This document shows positions 10,607 to 21,699 of a stretch of 64,000 nucleotides of DNA, one piece after another (positions within the stretch are counted from its first letter, which is position 1; each line of letters starts with the position of its first letter). Under the pieces are notes generated by a model. The model ran no database searches and had not been told where the DNA came from. It worked only from the letters and a program-made list of their open reading frames with translations. Origin of the DNA: Cryptomeria japonica (taxonomy: Eukaryota; Streptophyta; Pinopsida; Cupressales; Cupressaceae). A program made the position numbers and the translations under genes. Location: NCBI RefSeq assembly GCF_030272615.1, contig NC_081412.1, positions 697,012,083 to 697,076,082 of the forward strand, given 5' to 3'.

Positions 10607-12631
10607 AGACTTAGGAAGAAGCTAAAACCTAGAACAACTACTGAAAGAAGGAAAGATAGGTCTCGCCAACAAGGCCTGATCAGGTACCCAAATACAATGA
10701 AATCTCTATGAACTGGAGAAATAGAGAAAACCACATGGGAAAAAACTCTACTCCAAAAAAAGATGGAAAAGAACACCATTGAAGCATGAAGAACTTACAA
10801 ACTCTGTCGAAGAATAACCACTGATCTGAAAAACCTCCACTGAAATAGAACATGACTAGGTAGAGAAGACTGTAATCTGTGTGAGTGCCCTCAAATGACA
10901 CTACTCGAATCAGAAGGAAAACAAGACAAACAATTGAAATCAAAGATACAGATGGCATGAAAACACCAAAGCTTGAAGAGATGATCAATCGAACCACGGA
11001 AGCATTAGAACCAACAAGACAAACCTCCCCATAATGCTAAAGAGGGAGAGGGATAGGTACACTGAAAAGAACGACCAACAAGAACTGCACGACGAAGAAT
11101 CAAGAACATCAAGGGTGCAGAGAAAGTACATAGTGTCGTGGAAGGAACACTCACTTGACACACATCATCAGTAAAATGTCATGGAAGGAACACTCACTAG
11201 ACAATAGTAGATGGCAAACAAGGTAAACATCAACCCCCTCATGGCACTTTATAAGTAGTGCATGTACAATAAGGCACAAGATGTGCAAGATCCCAAGTAA
11301 ACAATGCATGATGGCACTTTATCTCAGTGTGTTTGCATAAATATAATGCTACAATGATAAGAAGACTGGAAATAGAGAGGAGAACCAAAATAGAGATATC
11401 ATACTTAGAGAAGAGATCCCAGGACCTGAAACAACCAAGATATCTACCAGAGTGTTGAAAAGAAAAAAATTGAATAAAATATGCATGGATCAAAATCTGA
11501 AAATAAAACTCATATGGCTGGAAAGTACACAGCACATGCTTTCCAAAAATATAAACTTTTCAAAAAATGAAGTTCGGATGCTCATTCTACGTCTCTCGGA
11601 GTGCAAAAATGAGACCCCACTTTGACTGGAAAAAAACACACTCAAATAGAAAAATTGGAAAAAAATACCAACATCACGAGGTCTGGCTCGGAACCATCTT
11701 TCCGACACCTATTCGTTTTTAAAAAAATGACTTCGCATGCCAAAATATGGCCAAAAAACCAAACCCCCCTTCAAAACAAAAGGAAGGGGTAGTCTGGTGG
11801 CTAGGGCGGGCGGAGGAGGCTAGTGGGCGGCGCTCTGGTGCCGGTCAGGTGGAGGAGGCTAGTGGGTGGCGCTCTGGTGACAGCTGGGTGGAGCTCCGGT
11901 GGCCGATTGGTGGTACAGCGGTAGTCGGGGCGGTTTCAGGCAGTGGTTAGATCGGCAGGTGGGGCCTAGGGCGACGACGGCGGTAGGAGTGGGCAGCGGC
12001 GGGAGCCGGTGGGGCCGGCAGGTGGGGGTCGCAGGGAGGCCGAGGCCGAGAAGCGGGGCCGCAAGGAGGCCGGCTGCCAAGAGAAGCACCGACGAGGGCC
12101 GAGAAGGCGGAGCCAACGGGAGTCGAGAAGGTGGATTCGGCGATGGTCGGGCCCAGTCTGATAGGACCGACGGGGGCCAGACTGTCAGACCGGCGGCGGT
12201 ACAAAACCTGTGCCTGCTCCAAAACCCAAAAAAAACTTTTGAATTTTTTTCACAAAAAAAACTTTCACCTTTTGCAATATTTTGATTTTTTTTTATTTTT
12301 TACAATTTTTTTTCAAAAATCCAAAAAATCGGCCTGCATGTCGTAAAAAGGCAAGAAATTATTTTTTTTGAATTCTCAAACTGCGTGCCAAGGTCGTACA
12401 GCCTGGATCTGGAGAAAAACTACTCCCAGAGGCTCAGGAACCAAAAAAGGTCAAGTTTTATATGACCATAGGGGTTTTCGAGCCTTCTGAGCACGATGGT
12501 GAGGTTCATTTAGGCCCAAAGTGCTCAGAAAAAAGCCTATCCCTAGGTACATAAAAAAAACTTTCTAAAATCTCAGATCTGCTTCCAATGCAAAAATTCT
12601 CAAAACAAGAACAGATAGCTATAGATCTAAA
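10607..12631 (-). repeat. Internal region 2, non-coding
   Basis: About 2 kb closely similar to 13030-14916. Stops interrupt all frames on the minus strand and no gag, protease or RT motif is seen. The stretch at 11780-12200 is G- and C-rich, with roughly 45-bp imperfect repeats that contain GGTGGAGGAGGCTAGTGGG. It is followed by T- and A-runs near 12230-12370. Short antisense frames are composition effects. Confidence 0.8.
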
Positions 12632-12643
12632 GCTCTGATACCA
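12632..12643 (-). promoter_or_regulatory. Primer binding site, LTR C
   Basis: GCTCTGATACCA on the plus strand, a perfect complement of the initiator tRNA-Met 3' end (TGGTATCAGAGC on the minus strand), directly next to LTR C. Confidence 0.85.
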
Positions 12644-13017
12644 TGTTGGAGTTGAGAAAATATAACACCACAGGAGCCCAAATGATCTTTGCAAGTTGAA
12701 AAACTTGTTACAAGGAGAAGCAAGGAAGCAAATCACAGAAGAAAGAAATACACAGAAAATATGCTCAAAAAGAGAGAGCTCAATATTCACAAAAATGTGT
12801 AATGTAATAATCCTCCTTCTTACAATACAAAGAAAGAACTCAACCTTTAATAGGTTAAGAAACCCTAAAAAGGAAAACCTAGGTTTGCACATAATAATTA
12901 ATAAAAGTTAATTATTATGCACATAAAGTTAGCTTAAGTGTAAAAGAGATAAAGGGAACTTAAATAATTAAACAAATATTGTTTAATTAATCAAGTAAAT
13001 ACCTGAATACTCTAACA
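12644..13017 (-). repeat. LTR C
   Basis: 374 bp with TG and CA ends, shared between internal regions 2 and 3 of the array. Sequence nearly identical to LTRs B and D over its whole length. Confidence 0.9.
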
Positions 13018-14916
13018 CCCCTCTTAAGCTAGACTTAGGGAGAAGCTAAAATCTAGAACAGCTACTGAAAGCAGGAAAGATGGGTCCCGGCAACAAGGCC
13101 TGATCAGGTACCCAAATACAATGAAATCTCTATGAACTAGAGAAACAGAGAAAACCGCATGGGAAAAAACTCTACTCCAAAAAGAGATGGAAAAGAACAC
13201 CACTGAAGCATGAAGAACCTGCAAACTCTATCAAAGAATAACTGCTGATCTAAAGAACCTCCACTAAAATAGAACATGACTAGGTAGAGAAGACTCTAAT
13301 CTGTATGAGTGCCCCCAAATGACACTACTCGAATCAGAAGGAAAACAAGACAAACAACTGAAATCAAAGATATAGATGGCATGAAAGCACCAAAGCCTAA
13401 AGAGCTGATCAATCGAACCACGGGAGCATTAGAACCAACAGGACAAACCTCCCCATAATGTTGAAGAGGGAGAGAGACAAGTACACTTAAAAGAACGACC
13501 AACAAGAACTATATGACGAAGAATCAAGAACATCAAGGGTGCAGAGAAAGTAGATAGTTTCATGGAAGGAACACTCACTTGACACACATCATGAGGCAAA
13601 TGTCATGGAAGGAACACTCACTGGACAATGGTAGATGGCAAACAAGGCAAACATCAACCCCCTCATGGCACTTTATAAGTAGTGCATGTACAATAAGGCA
13701 CAAGATGTGCAAGATCCCAAGTAAAAAATGCATGATGGTACTTTATCTCAGTATGTTTGCATAAATACAATGTTACAATGATAAGAAGACTGGAAATAGA
13801 AAGGAGAACCAAAATAGAGACATCATACTTAGAGAAGAGATCCCAGGACCTGAAACAACCAAGATATCCACGAGAGTGCTGAAAAGCAAAAAAATAAATA
13901 AAATATGCATGGAGTAGGATCTAGAAATAAAACTCATATGGTTGTAAATTACATAGCACACGCTTTCCAAAAATATAAACTTTTTGAAAAACGAAGTTCG
14001 GATGCTCATTCTATGTCTCCCAGAGTGTAAAAATGAGACCCCACTTTGACTAGAAAAAAAAATAGTCAAACAGAAAAATTGGAAAAAAAATACCAACATC
14101 ACAAGGTCCGGCTCGGAACCAACTTTCCGATGCCTATTCGTTTTTGAAAAAATGATTCTGTATGCCCAAGATATGGCCAAAAAACCAAACCCCCCTTCAA
14201 AACAAGAGGAAGGGGTAGTCTGGTGGCTTGGGTGGGCGGAGGAGGCCAGTGGGCGGCGCTCTGGTGGCAGCCGGGTGGAGGAAGCCAATGGGCGGTGCTC
14301 TAGTGGCAGCTAGGTGGAGCTCCAATGGCTAGGTAGTGGTGCAGCGGTGGCCAGGGCAGTTTCCGACGGCGGTTAGACCGACAGGCGGGACCCGAGGCAG
14401 TGGCGGCAGGAGCCAGCAGGTGGGGGCTGCAGGGAGGTGGAGGTCGAGAAGCGGGGTTGCAAGGAGGCCGACGACGACCGGACTATCAGACCGACGGCGG
14501 TACATAACCTATGCCTGCTCCAAAACCCAAGAAAAACTTTTGCCTTTTGCAATATTTTATTTTTATTTTTATTTTTTACAATTTTTTTTCAAAAAATCAA
14601 AAACTCAGCCTGCATGCCATAAAAAGGCAAGAAATTATTTTTTTTGAAAAAACAATTTCTCGAACTGCATGCAAGAGTCGTATGGCCTAGATCTAGAGAA
14701 AAAATACTCCCAGAGGCTTAGGAACCAAAAAAGGTCAAGTTTTATATGACCATAGGGGTTTTCGAGCCTTCGAAGCACGATGGTGAGGTCCGTTTAGGCC
14801 CAAAGTGCTCAGAAAAAAATCCTATCCCTAGGTGCATAAAAAAAACTTTCTGAAACCCCAGATCTACTTCCAATGCAAAAATTCTCAAAACAAGAACAGA
14901 TAGTTGCAGATCTGAA
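13018..14916 (-). repeat. Internal region 3, non-coding
   Basis: Homologous to internal region 2 but shorter. The G-rich block (14220-14480) has lost part of its repeat and the following A/T-run segment is reduced. The longest minus-strand frame (13773-14288) is not preserved in the sister copy, so I do not call it a gene. Confidence 0.75.
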
Positions 14917-14928
14917 GCTCTGATACCA
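14917..14928 (-). promoter_or_regulatory. Primer binding site, LTR D
   Basis: GCTCTGATACCA, a perfect initiator tRNA-Met complement adjacent to LTR D. On the minus strand this is the 5'-most primer site of the array. Confidence 0.85.
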
Positions 14929-15304
14929 TGTTGGATTTGAAAAAATACAACACCATAGGAGCTGAAATGATCTCTACAAGCTGAAATACCTGTTACAAGG
15001 AGAAGCAAGGAAGCAAGTCGTAGAAGAAAGAAATGCATAGAAAATATGCTCAAAAAGAGAGAGCTCAATATTCACAAAAATGTGTAATGTAATAATCCTC
15101 CTTCTTACAATACAAAGAAAGAACTCAATCTTTAATAGGTCAAGAAACCCTAAAAAGGAAAACATAGGTTTGCACATAATAATTAATAAAAGAATTAATT
15201 ATTATGCACCTAAAGTTAGCTTAAGTGTAAAAGAGATAAAGGAAACTTAAATAATTAAACAAATATTGTTTAATTAATCAAGTAAATACCCGAATACTCT
15301 AACA
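14929..15304 (-). repeat. LTR D
   Basis: 376 bp, TGTTGGAT to CTCTAACA. On the minus strand it is the 5'-terminal LTR of the array. It is followed on the plus strand by the right-hand TTGAG duplication. Confidence 0.9.
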
Positions 15305-15309
15305 TTGAG
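15305..15309. repeat. Target site duplication TTGAG, right
   Basis: Partner of 9271-9275. Immediately after the CA end of LTR D. Confidence 0.85.
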
Positions 15310-15866
15310 TTGGAGGCTTGATATATGAATAATTTATCTCATTTTATTTGTTAGTTGCATATTTTGTTATGGGTTAATATAAATCTAAGTATTGTATAGA
15401 ACTTTAAAAGAAAGTAGAATCTAATCAAACACTATATTTCATTTGATGTTATCATGAATTTTGAGTATTTTTCTTCATAATGTGTATCTTGTGTAGTATA
15501 TCTCAATATTGTCTTTCTTGTATCCTGTAGCAGTTTTGGAAGAATTATCATAACTTTCATTTGAACCATTGAATCTTTTTTATAAATTGGTAGATAAGTT
15601 TGTAACAATGATATCAAGAGACTGACCGGAGCGATTGGCTTCATTACAAGGTAAGGGTAGCCTTTTTCATTTTTGTCTTCCTCAAAAGTATGGTTGATGT
15701 CTATTTAGTTGTTGTCTTGTAAGGGTGTTTTGAAGATTGAGAAGAGACTTTTGATGGGTATTAATCCCATTGTTGTCAAGTATGGCTGATTAGAATTGAA
15801 TGCTTCCAAGGTTTATGTGCATTAGAGGGCAAATGATTCCTCGAATTGTGACTTAAATTAATTAAT
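15310..15866. other. Spacer without recognisable gene
   Basis: AT-rich sequence that should be the original continuation of the DNA to the right of the SPT6 fragment. I could not find further SPT6 coding sequence in it; it may be intron. The short minus-strand frame at 15432-15644 resembles nothing I know. Confidence 0.4.
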
Positions 15867-16643
15867 TATTGAAAACTTTGAATTTCTTGCTTGTAAATGA
15901 ATGCTTTAAATAAAAAGTTACTTTATTATAAGTATGATTTCTTAATTGAGATTACTCTGAAAATACCTAATTCCTCAAATTTGATATAATTTGATCTTGT
16001 GCAATGAGAATCCAAAACATAAGTCCATAATTGAACAGGTTTCTCCTCCCCTTGCCTATTTCTAACATTAAGCCTCAATTCCTTAGGCCACATACCCCTA
16101 AAACATCCATAGAATAAGATTAAATTCATCAATAATGAGTAGAATTTAAAATTAGGTCAATTATTATCCCTGAGGTTCAAAAAACCCTCATGCAATCTCT
16201 CCACCAAATATGACGCATAATCAAATGGCTTGGGTTCATACATTTGAATATCTAAAGCTAAAACTTGTTGGTTCCCAAAACCAAAGATTGGAAATCAAAG
16301 AGGTTTCCCACTTCTCTTAATGACTTCTTAATCAGTCCTAGCCAACAAACGGGAATGTTCACCTAATCAAATTCCCCTGCACTTAAGGCTTCGCTAAACC
16401 AAGGTGGGTGAACCTTTACTTCAAATCAAATTTGATGATAAGGAGCTTTTCTATAGCGAATTTTAAGACTCGGTGATCTCTCAAGATGACAAATGGCTCT
16501 CGAGAACAATCAGATTATAATTTTTACTTATTGAAAACTTTGAATTGCTTACTTGTAAATGGATACCTTATATAAAAGGTTATTTTGTGTTTAAATTATA
16601 AGTATGATTTCTTAATTGAGATTTCTCTTAAAAATACCTGATT
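15867..16643. repeat. Direct repeat pair (about 110 bp) flanking an orphan-family fragment
   Basis: The segments 15867-15972 and 16528-16643 share TTATTGAAAACTTTGAAT, then TAAGTATGATTTCTTAATTG and AAATACCT. They enclose 555 bp that includes orphan-family copy 2. The repeats are in the same orientation and differ at many positions. They could be short degenerate LTRs or an old segmental duplication; no target duplication was found. Confidence 0.55.
15973..16265 (-). pseudogene. Orphan reading-frame family, copy 2 (fragment)
   Basis: The minus strand encodes LILFYGCFRGMWPKELRLNV, a middle part with GEEKPVQLWTYVLDSH, then RSNYIKFEELG. These match the central region of the full-length copy (20696-21046). 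Upstream the match extends through AVSLEIQM-like sequence to about 16265, then stops abruptly. The frame ends inside the flanking direct repeat. About 95 codons remain. Function unknown. Confidence 0.65.
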
Positions 16644-17366
16644 AAATTATCTTAAAATCAATAGCAGACTAGTGCCTTTACCCCTTACTGATTTCTTGTC
16701 AATTCAATTGAAAAATTCTATGTATAACCCTGGAGACAATCTTATTAAACTTTCTCTTTAAAACAAGATCATCACTTCAAAGCCATCTACATGAATTATA
16801 ATTTAAATATAATGTTGTAGTTAGTCTTACCGAATTTAACTTTGCTCTGAAATACCAATAAGTAGTGTGAAGTTTGACAACCAATCCTTCAAACTAATAT
16901 TCAAACTGAAACCTAATTCAAATTATAATAACATGACATAGCACATTGAAACAATCTAACTAGATAGATTTATCATGGGGAACTAATCAACAATTGAAAA
17001 TATAGATACCATTAGAGATGTATAACATGTGATCTTTATATTGAAATAAGCATAAGATAATCAACTGGCTTCAGTACAACGTAATGTCATTCGCCAGTTT
17101 TGGCATTTCCAGAAAACAAACTTCAAAAGGACTTGCATAAAATACGTCTTGAACAGAATGATCATGAATATCTTCTCATCAAAAGGATCCTCTATAAATA
17201 GATGAGGATTCAGTTCCAAAATGAAAGGGCATACCCTTTCATTTGGAATTAAACTAAGACGGACTTAAACTCCTAACTAAAAACTAACTGACTAAAACTA
17301 ACTTAACTACTAGACATATTACATAAAAGCATTGAAGATAACATTTTAAAATATTTGAAAACAATT
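16644..17366. other. Gene-free stretch downstream of the orphan reading frame
   Basis: AT-rich sequence between the direct repeats and the end of the orphan frame. It holds a plus-strand TATA box at 17193-17200 and a hairpin at 17216-17245. It may be a flank or terminal repeat of the element that carried the orphan frame, but no second copy confirms this. Confidence 0.35.
17193..17245 (+). promoter_or_regulatory. TATA box and hairpin
   Basis: TCTATAAATAGATGAGG is a strong plant TATA element on the plus strand. About 20 bp downstream is an inverted repeat with arms CCAAAATGAAAGGG and CCCTTTCATTTGG around a five-base loop. This could be a core promoter of a retroelement LTR. No transcript start can be shown from sequence. 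Confidence 0.35.
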
Positions 17367-19059
17367 TCAATTCCCAAGTGTCTCGCCACATTTATGAATA
17401 TGCTCCAAGTACTTTTCTAATTTGTAGGTGTCTACATCATGGATCAGGTCCCTGACAATGATCTCCCATGTGATGAATTGTTCCATCTATGTAATTGTTT
17501 CCTTCAAATCAATTCCATTTGATCGGATAGCATTAAGGGCAGCACTAAGTAGACTTTGGCATTCTGAAATCCAATTGTCTTTATCCTTGATTTCTCCCCT
17601 TTTATCAGTTAGCATTGGGATACCATGTTGGGCTATGTCTTCACATTCATCATATTCAGTTTGTAACTATGCATCAAATTTGTCATGTTTCACAAGTAGC
17701 CTTTTGATCTTCTCAATTTCTTTAGCATATGTCCCTTCCAAAGTCTTGTCATGTAGTCTGGTTCCCAATCTATTCTTTATCCTATTATGTGATATATCAT
17801 TGTCCATATTCTTTTGAAAAACAACCTAGAACTCTTCCAAATATTGTTTCAAATTTTCAAATCTTTTATTCAATAGAAAAGAGCTAGTATCAACTCTTAC
17901 ATTCTGCATTTGTTTAAGAATTCTCTGATTTTCTTGTTGTGGCCCTTCACATTTCTTTTTCCATTTTGAATTATCAGGAGAAAGTATCATTGTCACAGAT
18001 TGTCCACTTCTTCCTATGGTTTCCTCATACAATCCTTTGTATTGATCTCTTTCCCTTACTGTTCTAATTATTTGTGCTCTGTTAAACTTTGAAATGTTGA
18101 CTCCAATGTCTGCTGAAACAATGGGATCAATTTCCCCAACTTTCAATTTCATCATATGGCCAAATGCCTTATCCACATCAATAATTTTAGGCCTTTTATT
18201 CAGAGGATACAATGTCCATAGCAGTAAGGCTTCCTCATCTTGGTCAAACCTGGATCCAATAAACACATCATTTACTCCTTGAATGTCTAATTTGAAATCC
18301 TTATTGTCAGAGTGTAATAGACTGTCAAAAATAAAAGATGCACTCAAATCCCATCCTGGAAATAGAATTACTTCGACTTCTACAAGTAATTGCCTCCCTT
18401 TTTGGGGAGTCCTTGTAACCAACTCTGCTTCTATATCCTCCTTTAACCTTTTCAACAACTCTGCCTCATTTTCAAGTGTTATATGTGGGATATATTCTCT
18501 CAACCTTTTGCCTTTGAAATTATAGAGAAAAGATTTAAATTCTTTAGATTTCACAAATATATCATCTGCTACTGAAGCAGAACATTCTTCTAACCTTGAA
18601 TCTGCATGAATCTCCATCTTAGTCACAATTTTCTCATTTTCATTTGGTTCTTCTTCTTGTTCCTTTGCTCGATATCTAGAAACAACTTCATCTTCATCTG
18701 GTTCACTTTTTGACATCTCTTCTTTTGTCTCCATTTCCATCAACCTTTTTTTCTTTTCTTCCAGCTCTCTATTCAAATTATCAATTACCTCTTGTGATTT
18801 TGTATCTTCCATATTTTTGAAAATGTCTTCTACTTCCAAACTCAAGTGCAAATAATCTCCTAGATTTTTTCTTTTCTTACAGGAGTGGATGTACCCCTCC
18901 GGATCATATTTTTTTTCTTGCATTATGTTAAAACAAATTATACTCCTCCATTAACTTTTTGTCAATTATTTCATATGCCTTTGTAGAAACAATAGCGAAA
19001 TCTCCAAAACTAAGAGTTCCAAGCAAGAAAGTCTGCTTATGTTGATCTCCAAAGTGTTT

Positions 19060-19066
19060 AGCATTT
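19060..19066. repeat. Target site duplication AGCATTT, left
   Basis: AGCATTT precedes the terminal-inverted-repeat element and recurs at 20432-20438. It could be counted as 8 bp (AGCATTTG) if the first G of the element is shared. Confidence 0.8.
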
Positions 19067-20431
19067 GGTGTAGGAGCACCCAATAAAACCCTTCATGATG
19101 ATAAGACAGACTCTTAGAAGGGTGGATAAGGCATTAAACATGTCTTTAGGATGTTTTGTATAGGTCTTCAATCATGCATTGTATGTTTGTAATAAGGAAC
19201 CCCATCTTGTGAGCCAAACTCCTATTTTGGCATTTCTATGAGCCAATTAGGAATTTTGGACTGTAGGGATCAAATGTGTTAATTTCATATGTTTTAAGAT
19301 GTTTTAGGAGGGTGTGAACTGGACCCAAGGCTTAGGAGGCAAAAGATGACATTTTGACAACTTTTGCAAAAGTTGTCAAAAGTTGTCATGAGCAACTTTT
19401 ATGCACTTTTTGCATTTTTGATATTTCAAATTTTCCCAACGGCTCTAACCTCTTAAATTTTGGTTGAGAGAATTTGTAGAGATATTTGAACCTTTTTGGA
19501 TCCAATTCCCAAGGAGTATTTGTACGGAGGAGAGTTTGATGCCAACAAATCAATAAAAATTCTGAGTTTTCCTGCATTTCTAGAGTTTTCATCTGTGGTA
19601 TGGTTTTGTACGAATTTATATCTACTCCAAATGTTGTGAATAATTTGAAGGGGTGAGTTAAAAAAAATTTGGCTTTGGTTTGAAACCTTTATTGTATATA
19701 GTGCTCTAGATATTCAAGTTTTATTTTAGGTACCCGGGAAAACCAGGGTTTACCTTAGGTTTTCACCCTTCCATGGCCATATCTTGTACTTCCGTAGTCT
19801 GAGGCTCATGGGATTTGGTGGAAGACAAGTATGGTCATTTAATTTTATGATGCTAAGAGTATTTAGCAGGGAAAGCAAGGAAGAAGTGTGTTTGGGGCGA
19901 TCTTAGGTAGACATCTCTATGTGGCTACCTAGACCTTGAACAGATATATCACCTTTGTGTGCAAATGGCGATGATTCTAGGCATGTAACCCTGGAATATC
20001 TCACGATTTATGGTCCCTCACATGCCCAAGGGGTTTTAGTTAACCGGTTCACTCATCTAAGCATAGTTTCTTCACAAAAGAGGCCTAATTAGCCCTTTAG
20101 GATAGTCAATATCCTACCAGCTTAGACCCTTATTTTGTAGACCTTGATCCTTCCTTTTGGGTATTTGTGTTAACTCCAAAGGGTGTTTGAATCCATAATT
20201 CATTTTCCTATGTGTTTGGAAGAATCTGGACTTAAGTCCCAATTACCCGCTAAATAGGGCTACAAGCCACTAGGCCTAATTGAGCGAGTTTACAAAGGAA
20301 TGAGCATGAAATCTTACAACCGGTGCTTTGTCTGACTTTGGTTAGTCTTGTATGACCCAAATACAATAAAATTTCTCACATTATGACTTTTGACCTCCTG
20401 TTATGCTTGTTTGATTAGGTGCCTCTGCACC
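19067..20431. mobile_element. Terminal-inverted-repeat element inserted in orphan frame
   Basis: 1,365 bp beginning GGTGTAGGAGCACCCAAT and ending, read from the other strand, GGTGCAGAGGCACCTAAT. Eighteen of the first 23 positions match between the two ends. It is flanked by a 7-bp (possibly 8-bp) duplication, and the orphan reading frame is continuous across the two flanks, which confirms the borders. It encodes no transposase that I can see, so it is a non-autonomous DNA transposon or large MITE. An 8-bp duplication would suggest hAT-like, but the GGTG ends are not the usual hAT termini, so I leave the superfamily open. It contains a 30-bp perfect palindrome at 19352-19381. Confidence 0.8.
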
Positions 20432-20438
20432 AGCATTT
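20432..20438. repeat. Target site duplication AGCATTT, right
   Basis: Partner of 19060-19066, directly after the CACC end of the element. Confidence 0.8.
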
Positions 20439-21699
20439 GAGACACTTAATTGTCTTACAATCTCCAAATATTATATTCTATGAGGATCACATTTTGGTAA
20501 CATGTATGGGCTTCCTTAAAATCCATAGATCCTAAAACAAGTAAATTTTTGGTGCACATACCAATCTCCCCAGTTATGATTCACAATTTTGCTATCATCA
20601 AAATCTTTAGGCCTTAAAAATGCCTTAATTTCATTTGAAATTGATCCATCACAAGGAACTCCATACATCCTATATAATGGTTTCTCTATCCACTCTTAAA
20701 ATTTTATGTAGTTTGATCTCACGTAACGAGAGTCCCAACTAGAAGTCCATAATTGAACCAGTTGTTCCTCCCCTTCCCCATTTCTGGTATTAAGCACTAA
20801 CTCCTTGGGGCACATATCCCAGAAACATCCATAAAACAATACTAAATGCATCAACAATGAATAAAACTTAAAATTAGGGCTTTTGTTATCCCTAAGGTTC
20901 AGGAAACCCTCATGTAACTTTTTTACCAAATAAGAGGCATAGCCAAATGGTTTGGGCTCATACATTTGGATATTTAAGGCTAAGACTAACGGCCCAGTAC
21001 TCATTAGATCAGGAACTTCAACTCCTCCTAACTGCCCACAAGACATATTTAATTATATTATAGGTAGTGTCTGAATAACTCAATGTTAAATGGTGGCCTG
21101 TCCTGTTTTGTCAATATACCTACCTCCTTCTTATGGATAACTAACTTCCACCTTGTATATGTTGTATCCATTCTAAGGTATTCTTCTTCCAATTCTCTGA
21201 AAGACAAGGGTTTATCAGGGTTGGGATCCAGGTTAAATACTTCATTTAGTGTACCAATAGAAAACCTAATAAAGACATCTCCATTAGGGGCCCGAATATA
21301 CCTCCCCACAAAATTATAGCTTTTCACTAGGGTTTCTAGCAATTTCACGCTTACAAACACATTTGGGACAATCAGGTTACCGAAATTGGTCTTCTTTGGG
21401 TTGCACAATGGCATTTCCTTGTCTCTTCTCAGGTAGTGAAACAGGAACAATTTGTATCCTCTCACTTTGGTCCACACAACTCTGACATTTTTGTATTTAT
21501 CTTCCAATTGATCCCTCCTCGACAAATTTTGTTTCGATCTTCTAGACTTAGGGTCTGGTGCTTGCATTTGTTGTATCATATCTTGGTTCAGTCTTCAAAT
21601 CAAAGATTCCTCTTCTTTCTTATATTTTGTAGCCCTAGATTCAAATCTTTTTGTCACTCTTTTCTTTCCTATGGAACTTGAAGCCTCCATTTTTGCAAT

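Larger units (their letters stand above)
9276..15304 (-). mobile_element. Tandem multimer of a short non-autonomous LTR retrotransposon
   Basis: Four LTRs in direct orientation (first one truncated) separated by three related internal regions: LTR A, internal 1 (deleted), LTR B, internal 2 (2,051 bp), LTR C, internal 3 (1,911 bp), LTR D. Each full LTR is 374-377 bp and runs TGTTGGA to CTCTAACA. On the minus strand each full LTR is followed by a TGGTATCAGAGC primer binding site (initiator tRNA-Met type; one base changed at LTR B), and each internal region ends with a purine tract. No gag or pol is visible, so it depends on another element. One TTGAG duplication flanks the whole array, so the array behaves as a single insertion. 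It sits beside the SPT6 fragment. Confidence 0.9.
17367..21690 (-). pseudogene. Orphan reading-frame family, copy 3 (near full length, interrupted)
   Basis: One long minus-strand reading runs from ATG at 21690 (MEASSSIGKKRVTKRFESRA) to TGA at 17367. After removal of the 1,365-bp insertion at 19067-20431 it is about 2,960 nt, roughly 985 codons. N-terminal half: LIVPNVFVSVKLLETLVKSY, a segment with IRAPNGDVFIRFSIGTLNEV, WKLVIHKKEVG, then SCGQLGGVEVPDL and FYSLLMHLVLFYGCF. The insertion lies between QLSVSNA and KHFGDQHKQTFLLG. C-terminal half: a charged likely coiled coil (NRELEEKKKRLMEMETKEEM), a middle part with DVDKAFGHMMKLKVGEIDP, and a second helical region ending LEHIHKCGETLGN. At least eight in-frame stops and about two frameshifts break it. 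I recognise no domain. Three partial copies lie in the window. Confidence 0.75.

Noticed and set aside
13773-14288. 171-codon minus-strand frame in internal region 3
   Set aside because: The sister region at 11240-11710 has stops in the same frame, so there is no sign of coding constraint.
15310-15866. Possible continuation of the SPT6 fragment across the LTR array
   Set aside because: I looked for upstream SPT6 blocks on the minus strand and found none. The sequence may be intron, but that cannot be shown.
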